Below are positions 8,324 to 17,597 of a stretch of 64,000 bases of DNA, one piece after another (position 1 is the first letter of the stretch; each line of letters opens with the position of its first letter). A program made the position numbers and the translations under genes. Origin of the DNA: Erwinia psidii (GTDB taxonomy: Bacteria > Pseudomonadota > Gammaproteobacteria > Enterobacterales > Enterobacteriaceae); NCBI RefSeq assembly GCF_003846135.1, contig NZ_RHHM01000002.1, forward strand, positions 179,225 through 243,224. The letters run 5' to 3'. The notes beneath the pieces are model-generated. The model was not told where the DNA came from, did not search any database, and worked only from the letters and a program-made list of their open reading frames with translations.

Positions 8324-9982
8324 ATGACGATTACTCAACGGCTGTTACTGGCCTTCTCACTCCTCTCCGCATCGCTTATTGCAGCATCGGTGGTCGCTGT
8401 TCTGGTCACAACCGGTTTTCAGTCACGTTTTCAGTATGTTCAGAATAATACCGTGCCTTCACTTATCGACCTTGGCAAGATGGTAGATGGCGGTAACGAA
8501 CTGATCATCTGGATGTACCGGCACCAAAGCGCCACCGATCTGGCCCGACAGGCTGAAGTCGAAAAACACATCAATGAACAGATTAGCGGCATGAGAGCCC
8601 TCAACCAGTATTATCTGGAACATGACATCTCCAATGACGAAGATCGGCGATTAACGCAGTCGGCCTTTGTCCTCCTTAAGCAGATTGAGGATGAAATGCC
8701 GCCGTTTCTGCAGGCCTCACGGGCTCAGAACGATAAGGTCTCCCTGACGGAACTTCAGGCGGACACCGGCGTGGGTGAAGCAACACGTCAGCTGATTGCC
8801 GGCTATAAAAAACAGCTTCAGCTGAACGTCGACATTGGTGGATCGCTCAATAACGAAAATACACGTATCTACCAGCGCACCTTCTGGAGCATGATCGTCG
8901 GTTCCACTCTGGCTATTCTGCTTTTGGGGACCTTTGCGATAAAAATCATTCTCAGCATTCGCAAAAACCTCAACGATATGCGCTCGACGATGGAAAATGC
9001 CAGCGCCCGCCTGGATCTGACCCTGCGTGCGGACGACTCCCGCAAGGATGAGATTGGTCTGACGGCAAAAGCATTCAATCATCTGGCGCAGAATGTCGCC
9101 ACGTCGCTGCTTTCCGTCAGCGCATCATCCCAGTCGGTCAGCACTGCATCCGCCCAGATATCCGCAGGAAATGAGGACCTGTCTTCCCGCACGGAACAGC
9201 AGGCGGCCTCTCTGGAACAGACGGCGGCGAGTATGTCAGAACTGAGTGAAACGGTGCGTCAGACCGCTGAGAATACCCGTATGGCAAGCCAGCTTTCGCA
9301 GAACGCCCGTAAAATTTCCGATGACAGTTCGACCAGGGTCAGCACCATGCTGGGCACCATGTCTGACATCAGAAACAGCTCGGCAAAAATCACCGATATC
9401 ATTTCCCTGATTGAAGGCATTGCTTTTCAGACCAACATTCTGGCGCTTAACGCGGCGGTGGAAGCCGCACGGGCAGGAGAACAGGGCCGGGGATTTGCCG
9501 TGGTGGCTGGCGAAGTGCGCAATCTTGCACAGCGCTCTTCTGCCTCCTCCCGTGAAATCAAAGAGCTGATTGAATCTTCCATGCGCTTTGTGGAAGCAGG
9601 CGCTAACCAGGCCGCGGACGTTGAAAAGAACATGACCGAGATGAATGACGCCATTCGTCAGGTTGCCGATCTGGTCAATGAGATTTCAGCGGCGGCAGAA
9701 GAACAGACCCAGGGTATCGGCCAGGTTCATTTGGCCATTAACCAGATGGACGATGTGACGCAGCAGAACGCGGCGCTGGTCGAGGAAGCATCAGCCGCCT
9801 CACGCTCCCTGATGGAACAGGCTACGGTACTCAACGAACTGGTCACCACCTTTATCATCAGCGCCCCGACGCAGACTCCCCCTCCTCTGCTGGCGAAACC
9901 TGCGGAGAAAATCCAGCCCATTGCCAGGCTGCCTGAGAAAAAAGTCACGGCGGACGATGAAAATAACTGGCAAAGTTTCTGA
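8324..9982 (+). CDS. methyl-accepting chemotaxis protein
   Basis: 552 residues from the ATG at 8324, chosen because AGGTGG precedes it and the frame then opens with a membrane helix (residues about 7-30). A periplasmic four-helix-bundle sensor follows (about 31-187), then the second membrane helix (about 188-208), a HAMP region with [17 protein letters not shown] features, and the cytoplasmic signalling helix hairpin with the near-invariant tip [19 protein letters not shown]. The protein ends with NWQSF, a variant of the NWETF tail that tethers CheR/CheB in Tsr and Tar. The ligand is unknown. The gene appears monocistronic, and the sigma-28-like promoter upstream ties it to the flagellar regulon. 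Confidence 0.95.
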   Translation: MTITQRLLLAFSLLSASLIAASVVAVLVTTGFQSRFQYVQNNTVPSLIDLGKMVDGGNELIIWMYRHQSATDLARQAEVEKHINEQISGMRALNQYYLEHDISNDEDRRLTQSAFVLLKQIEDEMPPFLQASRAQNDKVSLTELQADTGVGEATRQLIAGYKKQLQLNVDIGGSLNNENTRIYQRTFWSMIVGSTLAILLLGTFAIKIILSIRKNLNDMRSTMENASARLDLTLRADDSRKDEIGLTAKAFNHLAQNVATSLLSVSASSQSVSTASAQISAGNEDLSSRTEQQAASLEQTAASMSELSETVRQTAENTRMASQLSQNARKISDDSSTRVSTMLGTMSDIRNSSAKITDIISLIEGIAFQTNILALNAAVEAARAGEQGRGFAVVAGEVRNLAQRSSASSREIKELIESSMRFVEAGANQAADVEKNMTEMNDAIRQVADLVNEISAAAEEQTQGIGQVHLAINQMDDVTQQNAALVEEASAASRSLMEQATVLNELVTTFIISAPTQTPPPLLAKPAEKIQPIARLPEKKVTADDENNWQSF

Positions 9983-10140
9983 ATTCGCACGGCGGTATCC
10001 GTCGCTCACCCGACCGATACCGCCAGATCCGGTTATAATGACACCTTTGTTATGGCATCCTGACCATTCCTGCCCACTGGCCGAAGATGAAGACCACCCG
10101 GCCTGGGTTTTATGTGCCGTTAATAAGGAGTATGCGACGA

Positions 10141-10457
10141 TGAAAAAGCGACTCAGGTTGCTGTGTTACAGCCTGTTGCTGACGCCAATACTGGTATCAG
10201 CGGCGGGCTGGCCCCCGGAGAGCGGGGCAAAAGTAGCGGGGAATGCTCAGGAATACCCGACAAAGCTTGAGGCGGTTAATCAGTCGCTGGAGCAACTGCT
10301 TAATGGTGGCGCCAGGATTGTTTCCAGCGCGCTGTCCACCGATGGGCCGGTCGTCACCCTGAGCCACAGGAAAAAGTCCGTTATCTGCCTGGTTAAAGCG
10401 GCGGGCACCGGCAGCGATCAGAATGTGGCCACCTCACGCTGCTATGCCCTGAACTGA
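10141..10457 (+). CDS. small exported protein of unknown function
   Basis: 105 residues from the ATG at 10141, which follows TAAGGAG at a suitable distance; a longer upstream reading overlaps the chemoreceptor and has no support. Residues 1-22 form a signal peptide (MKKRLR, then a Leu-rich core, ending VSA-AG). The mature protein of about 83 residues has two Cys (VICLVK and SRCYAL) that could form a disulfide in the periplasm. I do not recognise the family. A bidirectional hairpin follows 15 nt after the stop. Confidence 0.7.
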
Positions 10458-10471
10458 ATGACAAAGCCCAG

Positions 10472-10505
10472 CAGGCCATTACGGTAGCAGTGCCGTAATG
10501 GCCTG
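10472..10505. terminator. bidirectional terminator hairpin
   Basis: A perfect 13-bp inverted repeat (CAGGCCATTACGG / CCGTAATGGCCTG) with an 8-nt loop between two convergent genes, the exported protein on the plus strand and the rhodanese on the minus strand. Confidence 0.75.
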
Positions 10506-10521
10506 AGTCTTAACGATAAGC

Positions 10522-10920
10522 TCAACAGCCGCAGGCAACCGGAGTGCCCTCGCGGCCCTCATCCCCTTCAGTGGCATAGCCATCGCGCTTCCACCAGTCC
10601 AGTCCCCCGGTCAGTTCTTTCACCGTAAAGCCCAGCGTCAGAAGCTTTATTGCGGTTTTGACCGAGGCGTTACAGCCGATACCATCGCAATAACAAATCA
10701 GTGTCGCGGAGCTGTCCAGTTCCGTGGTGGTATTGCTGCAAATCTCTCTGTGGGGCAAATTAATCGCGCCGGGAATATGTTCGCGCTGGTAAGCCTCTTT
10801 GCTGCGTCCATCCACTATCACCACCTTCTCACCCGCGCCCAGTGCCCTGAACAAATCCCATGAGTCTGTTTCATAAGCAAGTTTTTTCTGATAATAAGCC
10901 AACTGTTCAATTGCAGACAT
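10522..10920 (-). CDS. rhodanese-like sulfurtransferase
   Basis: 132 residues from the ATG at 10920, which is preceded by GAGGTGGGT. It is a single rhodanese domain: VVIVDGRSKEAYQREHIPGAINLPH in the N-terminal half and the active-site loop YCDGIGCNAS near residues 80-90. The second Cys of this loop is the likely persulfide carrier, as in other YCxxxxCN-type rhodaneses. The C-terminus ends CGC, which adds two more thiols. Substrate unknown. It is transcribed toward the left, next to rcnR in the same direction with a gap of about 70 bp. Confidence 0.85.
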   Translation of the reverse strand: MSAIEQLAYYQKKLAYETDSWDLFRALGAGEKVVIVDGRSKEAYQREHIPGAINLPHREICSNTTTELDSSATLICYCDGIGCNASVKTAIKLLTLGFTVKELTGGLDWWKRDGYATEGDEGREGTPVACGC

Positions 10921-10989
10921 AACCCACCTCATCATAAAAAGGGATATTCATTATCAGTATCCACAGGACTGACGTCCGCCGTCGGCTCG

Positions 10990-11262
10990 TCACTTAATAT
11001 AAGAATCCAGTACGCGCAACACAACGACAAGATCCTCTTCTCGCTTCGCCACTTCATCTTCATAAACAATGTGTTCGGTAAGGTGTCCTTTAATCACTTC
11101 ACGCATTAATCCATTTACTGCGCCACGTATGGCCGCAATCTGTTGCAGTACGGCAGTACATTCATGAGGTTCATCAAGCATTTTATTCAGGCCGACTACC
11201 TGTCCCTGAATCATACTGACACGGGCTTTCAGCTTTTTTTTATCACGAAGGGTATGTGACAT
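10990..11262 (-). CDS. rcnR: RcnR, Ni/Co-responsive transcriptional repressor
   Basis: 90 residues with close similarity to E. coli RcnR over its whole length (for example MLDEPHEC and [20 protein letters not shown]). All four known metal ligands are present at the same positions: His3, Cys35, His60 and His64. RcnR is an all-helical tetramer of the RcnR/CsoR/FrmR family that represses the nickel/cobalt exporter rcnA until it binds Ni(II) or Co(II). The gene is divergent from rcnA and the consensus operator lies between them. Confidence 0.96.
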   Translation of the reverse strand: MSHTLRDKKKLKARVSMIQGQVVGLNKMLDEPHECTAVLQQIAAIRGAVNGLMREVIKGHLTEHIVYEDEVAKREEDLVVVLRVLDSYIK

Positions 11263-11310
11263 CTTGCTCTCTCATCGCCATAAATTTCGGCAAAGTGTAG
11301 CACTTGAAAA

Positions 11311-11325
11311 TACTGGGGGGGAGTA
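11311..11325. promoter_or_regulatory. RcnR operator
   Basis: TACTGGGGGGGAGTA fits exactly the known RcnR site pattern TACT-G6-N-AGTA. It lies in the 100-bp gap between rcnR and rcnA, 38 bp upstream of the rcnA start, so it can control both genes. Confidence 0.93.
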
Positions 11326-11362
11326 GGATTATCTCTCCTTTGGCTATTAAGAACTTATTCTC

Positions 11363-12460
11363 ATGACCGAATTCACCATCCTCCTTCAACAGGGCAACGC
11401 GTGGTTTTTCATTCCTGGCGCTATCCTGCTCGGCGCGCTTCATGGGCTGGAGCCGGGACATTCCAAAACGATGATGGCCGCCTTTATTATCGCCATCAAA
11501 GGCAGCGCACAGCAGGCGGCAATGCTGGGTCTGGCCGCGACAGTCTCACACACGGCGATCGTCTGGATAATCGCCTTTGCGGGTATGTATATCAGCAACC
11601 GGTTTACCGCTGACTCGGCCGAACCCTGGCTACAGCTGATTTCCGCGGCGATTATCCTTGCTACCGCACTCTGGATGTTCTGCACCACGCTGAAAGGAGA
11701 GCGGGACTGGCGGAAAGCGCAACGGGAAACGGCACATCATCACCATGATGAAAAACCGATCGATACCGGTCACGGTCGCGTGGCCCTTTCTCTTGGCGAG
11801 CGGGGGCGCGCTTATCACTGGCGTTTACGCACGTTGAGTGGCAGTCCGTGGCAAGCCAGTGACGTGTCGCTGGTGACAGATCGCGGTAACGGGCCTTTTT
11901 CTCAGGTTTTTCATTTTGTCGATCGTGGGGATTATCTGGAATCCGAATTACCCGTACCCGAACCACACCCTGTTAAGGTGCGTCTGTCACTGGGCCATCG
12001 CGGACATGTTCATCATTATGAACTGGTGTTTGGTGAGCACGACGGCGCGGAGCAGAACGGTCTGAACAGCAATGCAGAAGAGTATCAGGATGCCCACCAG
12101 CTGGCTCATGCCCGCGATATCCAACGCCGCTTTAATGGCAGGGAAGTGACTGACGCACAGATCCTGTTATTCGGCCTGACCGGCGGACTGATCCCCTGCC
12201 CCGCCGCCATTACCGTGTTGTTAATCTGCATTCAGCTTAAAGCGCTGGTATTAGGCGCAACCATGGTGATTTGCTTTAGTATTGGGCTGGCACTGACTCT
12301 CGTTACGGTGGGGGTGGCCGCGGCACTGAGTGTCCGCCAGGCTGCCCGCTGGCCCGGTTTTGCTATTATCAGCAAAAAAGCGCCGCTGCTCTCCAGCCTG
12401 CTGATGGCCGCCGTGGGGGTTTATATGGCCATTCACGGCTGGAATGGGTTGATGCGATAA
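11363..12460 (+). CDS. rcnA: RcnA, nickel/cobalt efflux protein
   Basis: 365 residues. The N-terminal part has helices with GALHGLEPGHSKTMMAAFIIAIKG, the metal-transport motif of the NicO/RcnA family, and the C-terminal part has LLFGLTGGLIPCPAAITVLL. It expels Ni(II) and Co(II) across the inner membrane. E. coli RcnA is about 274 residues; the extra length here lies in the central hydrophilic loop (about residues 110-265). That loop has a short HHHH cluster and then about 90 residues of an added, strand-rich segment (SLGERGRAYHWRLRTL... and RLSLGHRGHVHHYELVF) in place of the long His-rich run of E. coli. Control is by RcnR through the operator upstream. A 7-bp hairpin (GCGTGGT / ACCACGC) at 12480-12497 may be its terminator. 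Confidence 0.93.
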   Translation: MTEFTILLQQGNAWFFIPGAILLGALHGLEPGHSKTMMAAFIIAIKGSAQQAAMLGLAATVSHTAIVWIIAFAGMYISNRFTADSAEPWLQLISAAIILATALWMFCTTLKGERDWRKAQRETAHHHHDEKPIDTGHGRVALSLGERGRAYHWRLRTLSGSPWQASDVSLVTDRGNGPFSQVFHFVDRGDYLESELPVPEPHPVKVRLSLGHRGHVHHYELVFGEHDGAEQNGLNSNAEEYQDAHQLAHARDIQRRFNGREVTDAQILLFGLTGGLIPCPAAITVLLICIQLKALVLGATMVICFSIGLALTLVTVGVAAALSVRQAARWPGFAIISKKAPLLSSLLMAAVGVYMAIHGWNGLMR

Positions 12461-12909
12461 TTTTTTGGCTGGATTGCAGGCGTGGTGTTAACCACGCTCT
12501 GCGCCTTCCCTGTCGCCCATCGGCAAGTTACCTCCTGCGCTGTTTACAGCGATTGGTATAAACACCGTGGCAACCTGCCAGCCGCATCAGAACCGGGTGC
12601 GCCAGTACCAGTGATAAGCTGCGGTTCGGGGCATTAAGCATGATGAATTTCAGCGCGGTGATTTATATTCCGTATAGCTGTGATTATTCTGGCAATAACA
12701 GGAAAATACAGGAAAGCCGACAGGCATGAATAGATGTTAAGTAACAAAAAGTTAAGACTGGCCTTACCGGTATTTATTTTTGATACCAGGGTATTTATAT
12801 TTACATCATATTCATTTAGTTACAATTGCAGGATTGTTAGTTTTAAACATAAAAAAAGGTGTGATACAATAGAAAGTTAAGCGTTTGTTTTATTATCACA
12901 GGCAGTCAG
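12461..12909. other. intergenic stretch before the TetR gene
   Basis: About 450 bp. It holds the hairpin after rcnA (12480-12497) and, in its AT-rich right half, the presumed promoter of the TetR gene. No gene is seen. Confidence 0.5.
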
Positions 12910-13488
12910 ATGAAAGCGAAATTACAAAATATTATCAATTCTTCAATGGTCCTCTTTAACCGGGAAGGTTATCAGGCTCCTACCATTGATAAGATTACTG
13001 AAGCATCTGGCGTGTCAAAAATGACTTTTTACCGTTATTTCCCGGATAAAGAGTCGTTAATTATAACTGTTCTTGAAAAAAAACGTGCTCAGTTTATTAA
13101 TGAGCTGAAAGAAATTACTGAAGCAGAGTCTGAAATAAAAAATAAGCTCTTTGCTATTTTTAGATATTACAACAGCTGGTTTTACACTCCCGAATTCAAC
13201 GGCTGCATGTTCAACCGGGCAGTGGTCGAATTTGGCGACGGCTCTCCCGTTTTAAAAGAGATTAACCTTAAGTTTCGGGCAGATTTGCAGGCCCTGATCT
13301 ATGAGATCCTTTGCCGCTGCCTGAACCCTGAACCCGCCAACCGGGTCTCCTTTACCATCATGATGCTGATTGACGGTGCCATCGCGGCCAGTCAGTCAGA
13401 AGGCATCGCTAATATTGAAAACTCCCCCGCCCTGACCGCCTGGTCTACCACCAAAGCCCTCATTTTTTCTGAGGGCGGTACTGTTTAA
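12910..13488 (+). CDS. TetR-family transcriptional regulator
   Basis: 192 residues, normal for TetR regulators. The DNA-binding helix-turn-helix covers residues 6-50 with the typical TIDKITEASGVSKMTFYRYFPDKESL. The ligand-binding half has no specific motif I recognise. The only neighbours are rcnA upstream and a broken diiron-oxidase-like gene 600 bp downstream in the same direction. It might once have controlled that gene, or it may control the biosynthetic operon beyond it, but no operator is evident. The first half is more AT-rich than its surroundings. Confidence 0.9.
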   Translation: MKAKLQNIINSSMVLFNREGYQAPTIDKITEASGVSKMTFYRYFPDKESLIITVLEKKRAQFINELKEITEAESEIKNKLFAIFRYYNSWFYTPEFNGCMFNRAVVEFGDGSPVLKEINLKFRADLQALIYEILCRCLNPEPANRVSFTIMMLIDGAIAASQSEGIANIENSPALTAWSTTKALIFSEGGTV

Positions 13489-14090
13489 ATAGCGGTTTTG
13501 AATAGTAGATCACTGGGTAACCAGTGGTGATTGTTTCATGAATTCTGACGACAACTTTGCAGCGTTGATAGCACCGGCTTTCATTGTGCAAAGCGGGCTA
13601 TCCCTTGTGCAACAGGACTTACGTAAAGTGTAGTGGTATCAGGAACAGTCAGTTAATCCATCCCAGCAGAAAAGAGATCGTTGAATAAAGGCCCTGCAGT
13701 TAACCAGCCGGGTCTGCCGGTGTTATATTCTGCACCCGGAATGGCTGATTATTGGTATAAAAAGCAGCCAGCAGCTATTTCCAACCTGAACCGGTTGAAA
13801 ACCCTACCCCCCAGCCGACGTAATATCATGTAAGGCGATGTAGCTGCCACAGGTCGGCCTGGAATACTTTCACATTGACATAGCTTTAATCTGAAAAATA
13901 GTAAACGGTAAGTTAATCTTAATTTTCACGTAATGATGGTAAATGTCCGAAACGCATCCGGGTATCACCTGTAAAAATAACCGTCAGAATATCGAATAAT
14001 ACTCCCCTTTGCCTGGTTATAGACATCACCGATTTTCAGTCATACCTTGTATTCTTAGCATCAGCAATCTCCCTGTAAAGAAGGTAGCCT
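13489..14090. other. intergenic stretch, no gene supported
   Basis: About 600 bp between the TetR gene and the start of the diiron-oxidase pseudogene. Frames on both strands are short and broken. The last 20 bp hold AAGAAGG, a good ribosome binding site for the ATG at 14091. Confidence 0.5.
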
Positions 14091-15102
14091 ATGAATATTC
14101 TCGCTGAAGATATAATAAATAAATTCTGCCTCAATGAGCCTGATCACTTACCTCTGGCGGAAATTATTCACTCTCTGGCCAACCAGGGCAGTTTGCCCAC
14201 GATTTATCGACATTACCCGCAATTGCCCGAAAACTTGCAGCCCAGACCGCCAGAATACTGAGCCTGTCACTCAACGATATTAATCAGGCAGCCAGACGTG
14301 ACATGCTGCTGGCGCTGTTTATTCTTTATCAGTCACATCCTGCCGAGCCGCTCTCCGCCCAGAGTCGTAATCAGTTCGACCCGGTGCTGATCCATACCCG
14401 ACAGACGCTGGAATCTGTCTGACTGAGTAACGAAATAAACCTTGCCTGCACGCCCGTTCCCGATCTTTCACCCGAAAATATCGTCACCGCGTTAACCTCA
14501 CTATGGTCCGGGCACGCGGCCGCCAGCCATCCGCTGTTTGATTTCCTGGCGACGGACGCCAGTGCAACGCAAATCAATTACTTCTTTAAAAGTGACAGTG
14601 CGCTGAACTTACTGTTTTTCGAGTTGGTTGCCATAACGCTGGTGGGTTCTTTCCCGGAAACCAGAGCGGAAATCAGCCACAACCTGTGGGATGAAATTGG
14701 CCAGGGCAGCAATGAATTTACCCATGTCAATCTGTATAAAGACCTGCTGGTACGCCGGGGCATTGATCTTCCCGATGACCATTTCACGCCTCTCTATGAA
14801 TGGCAGGGGCTGGCAGGTTACAACCTGTTTATGGCGGGGGCGTAACGCGTCAGCATTATTACAAGCTGACCGGCATGATGGCAATGACCGAGCTTTATCC
14901 TTCACACTATCAAAAGCTGGCAGCCGGCTGTAAACGTATCGGCCTGAGCGAACGTGACATTCACTATTACAGTGAACATATTAGCGTTGACGTAGCCCAT
15001 GCGGATGGCTGGCTGAACAATGTCATTTTGCCGATATCGGTAAAGCATCCGGCCGCAATGACGGAAATTTATCACGGTGCGCTGCTCAGACTGCAAAGAT
15101 GA
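14091..15102 (+). pseudogene. broken haem-oxygenase-like diiron oxidase (iron-containing redox enzyme family)
   Basis: The gene starts with an ATG at 14091 behind AAGAAGG, but reading must change frame between about 14225 and 14265. The new frame has an in-frame TGA at 14420 and then runs to a stop at about 14845, and a third frame is needed from there to 15102. Joined, the pieces give a family protein of about 330 residues. Diagnostic motifs are intact: DEIGQGSNEFTH (first Glu and His ligands) in the second segment, and YYSEHISVDVAH (His-x3-Asp-x2-His) in the third. Such enzymes use a diiron centre for N-oxygenation, decarboxylation or C-C cleavage. At least three lesions make it inactive unless the sequence has errors. 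It lies just outside the biosynthetic operon, which carries another member of the family. Confidence 0.8.
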
Positions 15103-15171
15103 CTACGATTATCTGCTGGCAACGTTGCCGTTACTCCAGCAGTGACCCGCGCTGGCCCGCGCGGATGCACC

Positions 15172-15642
15172 TCAGGCCGGTGTGTTGCTCACTGAGCCTT
15201 TAATACTGATGTCAAACGCCAGCGAGTTAGCAATATAGCATTTGCTGTGAGCCAGTTCGTGCAGCGACTGGGCCAGCGCCGGGTCGCCTTCCGGGGTGAG
15301 CGTCACTGCCGGTCGCAGTTCTGCCGAGATAAATTTGCCGCTTTTTTCATCCATCGTTGCCACCGGATTATCGCTGTATTTCACCACGCACAGACCGGCA
15401 TCCGCACACAGGTGCAGATACCACAGCTGATGGCAGGCAGAAATGGATGCCAGCAGCAGCTCCTCCGGGTTCCAGCATGTTTCTTTACCCAGGAAGGCCG
15501 GATCGGCAGAGCCGTTAAGGGTTTTCCCCGCCGCGCCGTTAACCGTAAATTCACGGGCGTAGGAACGATAGTCACGGGTGCCAACGCCCAGGTTGCCCTG
15601 CCATTCCAATGCAACCTGATAGTGATGCAACTTTTCAGCCAT
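15172..15642 (-). CDS. OsmC/Ohr-family protein
   Basis: 156 residues with both conserved redox Cys of the OsmC fold: SACHQLWYLHLC in the middle and HSKCYIANSL near the C-terminus. Family members reduce organic hydroperoxides using lipoyl or low-molecular-weight thiols. It is the last gene of the long minus-strand operon, 21 bp after the AAT-family gene, so it is probably co-transcribed. It could protect against reactive by-products of the pathway or simply be a host gene caught by read-through. No other motif suggests a biosynthetic role. Confidence 0.85.
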   Translation of the reverse strand: MAEKLHHYQVALEWQGNLGVGTRDYRSYAREFTVNGAAGKTLNGSADPAFLGKETCWNPEELLLASISACHQLWYLHLCADAGLCVVKYSDNPVATMDEKSGKFISAELRPAVTLTPEGDPALAQSLHELAHSKCYIANSLAFDISIKGSVSNTPA

Positions 15643-15663
15643 TGTGTTCTCCAGACGGCAAGA

Positions 15664-16692
15664 TTAAAGAGAGAATGAGTGTGTGGCAGAATGAGCAGGA
15701 TTACCAGCACGCAGCTGCATTATGCCCTGCTGTGGCAGCAATACCACCGCGGCAACGGTTCGCTCACGCCGGATATCCCCGCTGTCTGCCACGCACACCG
15801 GCGGCGTGCTGAACAGTTCGAAGCACATGTCAGGCCGGATAGTTGACTGCTGCAAAAACGCGTTGGTCTGCTCCAGCCTTCGCCGGGAACCGTTCCCGGA
15901 AAAAATATTGATAGCATCCTGCCGGACAAAATCACCATGCAGAAAATGATTGGTGTGCGCGGTCAACGTACCCCGCTCCGTGATACGCAGCTGATTATCA
16001 AGACTTTCGACGCAAACCGCCTGCTGCCCGTCGCAAAAGGTAAACGATCGGGAACTGGACAGCGGCAGCGCCGCAAGAGTTTCCAGCGCTTCGTCAACGC
16101 TGGCGCAGTGGTCAAGCAGATGGCGGATTGCCAGATAAGGCGGAATGCCCTCCTGCCAGCGCCCGCCCAGCACCATATTCAGCCCGACGGCCAGCCCGGA
16201 ACTGTTAACGCCAAGATAGCCGAGCAACCCGGCAAAACTCAGTACCAGCGCACGACGCTGCGGTGTACTGATATGTAAAACGCGGATAAAATCATCCAGA
16301 TTGCCATTGAGATCCACCGTCTGGGCCAGCAGCGGCTCGCCTTTGTGCGACGCCAGCGTCGAACAATCACCGCCGGTGGTGACGCGGTTGTAACCCAGCA
16401 CTTCCCGCCGCAGTTGCAGCAGCCAGGCAAGGTCGTAAGGGATCCCCGCTCCGATGGCCAGCCCTTCAATTTCTTCCGCCATGTCGGGCAAAAAACGGTT
16501 CACCAGCGTACGATAAGCGGCGATTTTTTCGCGCAGGCCATCCAGTGACAACGGCAGGTCGCTGAGCGGCTGCAACCGGCACAGTCCGTCATCGGCAAAC
16601 TGCCGCAACGCATCGCGACACTGTTCGCCATGCTGAATGCCCCGCGACAGGGCATCTCCTTCAAGATGGACAATCCAGCCATCAGCACTCAT
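15664..16692 (-). CDS. C45-family (acyl-CoA:6-APA acyltransferase-like) N-terminal-nucleophile hydrolase/acyltransferase
   Basis: 342 residues from the ATG at 16692, which overlaps the stop of the upstream GNAT gene as ATGA; an in-frame ATG 20 codons earlier would lie inside that gene. The hallmark is GGDCSTLAS near residue 110, where the Cys becomes the N-terminal nucleophile after self-cleavage in this family. It is followed by EPLLAQTVDLNGNLDDF and GYLGVNSSGLAVGLN, both usual for C45/AAT proteins. Known members transfer acyl groups (penicillin biosynthesis) or cleave amides. In this operon it could attach, exchange or remove an acyl or aminoacyl group from the product, for instance to unmask a prodrug. 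Substrate not predictable. Confidence 0.8.
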   Translation of the reverse strand: MSADGWIVHLEGDALSRGIQHGEQCRDALRQFADDGLCRLQPLSDLPLSLDGLREKIAAYRTLVNRFLPDMAEEIEGLAIGAGIPYDLAWLLQLRREVLGYNRVTTGGDCSTLASHKGEPLLAQTVDLNGNLDDFIRVLHISTPQRRALVLSFAGLLGYLGVNSSGLAVGLNMVLGGRWQEGIPPYLAIRHLLDHCASVDEALETLAALPLSSSRSFTFCDGQQAVCVESLDNQLRITERGTLTAHTNHFLHGDFVRQDAINIFSGNGSRRRLEQTNAFLQQSTIRPDMCFELFSTPPVCVADSGDIRRERTVAAVVLLPQQGIMQLRAGNPAHSATHSFSL

Positions 16693-17300
16693 GCTGTCGC
16701 CGCCTGCGTGGCGGACTGCCCGGCCTGCAGCATCGCTTTCACGCCAGGCCATTCGCTGGCCAGCACGCTGTAAAAAATCGCGTCGCGGCGGCGATCGTCC
16801 GGCATAAAGTTAAAGCTGCGTAGCGTACCCTCTTCCGTCGCGCCGATATTACGTAGCCCGGCACGGGCCCGGCTGTTGAGCACGTCGGTTTTGAACTCTA
16901 CCCGGATAGCCTTCAGCGTTTCGAAGGCATGGCGCATCAGCAAATATTTCGCCTGGCGATTAATACCCGTACCGCGAAAGGCTTCGCCCAGCCACGACCA
17001 GCCAATCTCCAGTCGTGCCTCCTGCTCGACCATATTGCCAATGCTCATGCTCCCGGCGATCTGCCCGGACGCTTTATCAACCACCGTAAACACCGCGCGG
17101 CTACCCGCCGCCTGATCGTGCAGCATGGCGTTGAAAAACGTCTCAAACTGCGCGTCGCTATCAACGCGAAACACAAAGTACTGCCAAATCTGGCTGTCCC
17201 GCGCCAGTTCACGCATCGCCTGGCGATCGTCTTCCTGCACCGCTCTTAATACTACCCGGTCATTGGTAAGTGTTGCCGTGGCGTTCTGGTTCCAGCTCAT
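16689..17300 (-). CDS. GNAT N-acetyltransferase (RimJ/RimL type) of the biosynthetic operon
   Basis: 203 residues. It has ERL-type strand 1 (TLTNDRVVLRAVQEDDRQAM), a central IGSMSIGN-like strand and EIGWSWLGEAFRGTGINRQAK, the acetyl-CoA loop of RimJ/RimL-like GNATs. It overlaps the AAT-family gene by 4 nt and starts 24 bp after the free carrier protein. In the triacsin pathway, as I recall it, a GNAT acylates hydrazinoacetic acid on its terminal nitrogen, so a similar role (capping or protecting the hydrazine) fits. The other option is self-resistance by acetylating the toxic product. The acyl donor cannot be read from the sequence. Confidence 0.82.
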   Translation of the reverse strand: MSWNQNATATLTNDRVVLRAVQEDDRQAMRELARDSQIWQYFVFRVDSDAQFETFFNAMLHDQAAGSRAVFTVVDKASGQIAGSMSIGNMVEQEARLEIGWSWLGEAFRGTGINRQAKYLLMRHAFETLKAIRVEFKTDVLNSRARAGLRNIGATEEGTLRSFNFMPDDRRRDAIFYSVLASEWPGVKAMLQAGQSATQAATA

Positions 17301-17324
17301 TTGTCCTGCCCTTTGACGGTGGTG

Positions 17325-17597
17325 TTATTTCGTACTGTGTTTGTTGAGGATCTGGCAGACATCGGCCAGGCTGTGCATGTTTGCAAGGTCTTCTTCAGTC
17401 AGCAAACCCAGACTGATATCCATCTCATTACAAAGTGAGGTAATGAACAGGATCTTATTCAGCGACGTCAGTCCCCAGGCATCGCGCATGTTCAGGGACG
17501 CATCCAGCTGTTCTGCGGCGACTGGCGTAGTCAGCGTGGCAGCGAGGTTTTTACGGGCGGCGGACTCCAACGGCGAGAGGGCAGTTTCAGTGTGCAT
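17325..17597 (-). CDS. free-standing acyl/peptidyl carrier protein
   Basis: 90 residues from the ATG at 17597, which overlaps the upstream ligase gene by 11 nt; a longer reading of 106 residues would overlap by 59 nt. The phosphopantetheine site is in WGLTSLNKILFI: the Ser of LTSL with the flanking pattern of a carrier protein (normally LGxxSLxxxxL), and helix 2 follows. It lies directly after an acyl-AMP ligase, so that ligase most likely loads it. The pairing ligase plus carrier matches the use of a dedicated carrier protein in hydrazine-derived pathways. Confidence 0.78.
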   Translation of the reverse strand: MHTETALSPLESAARKNLAATLTTPVAAEQLDASLNMRDAWGLTSLNKILFITSLCNEMDISLGLLTEEDLANMHSLADVCQILNKHSTK

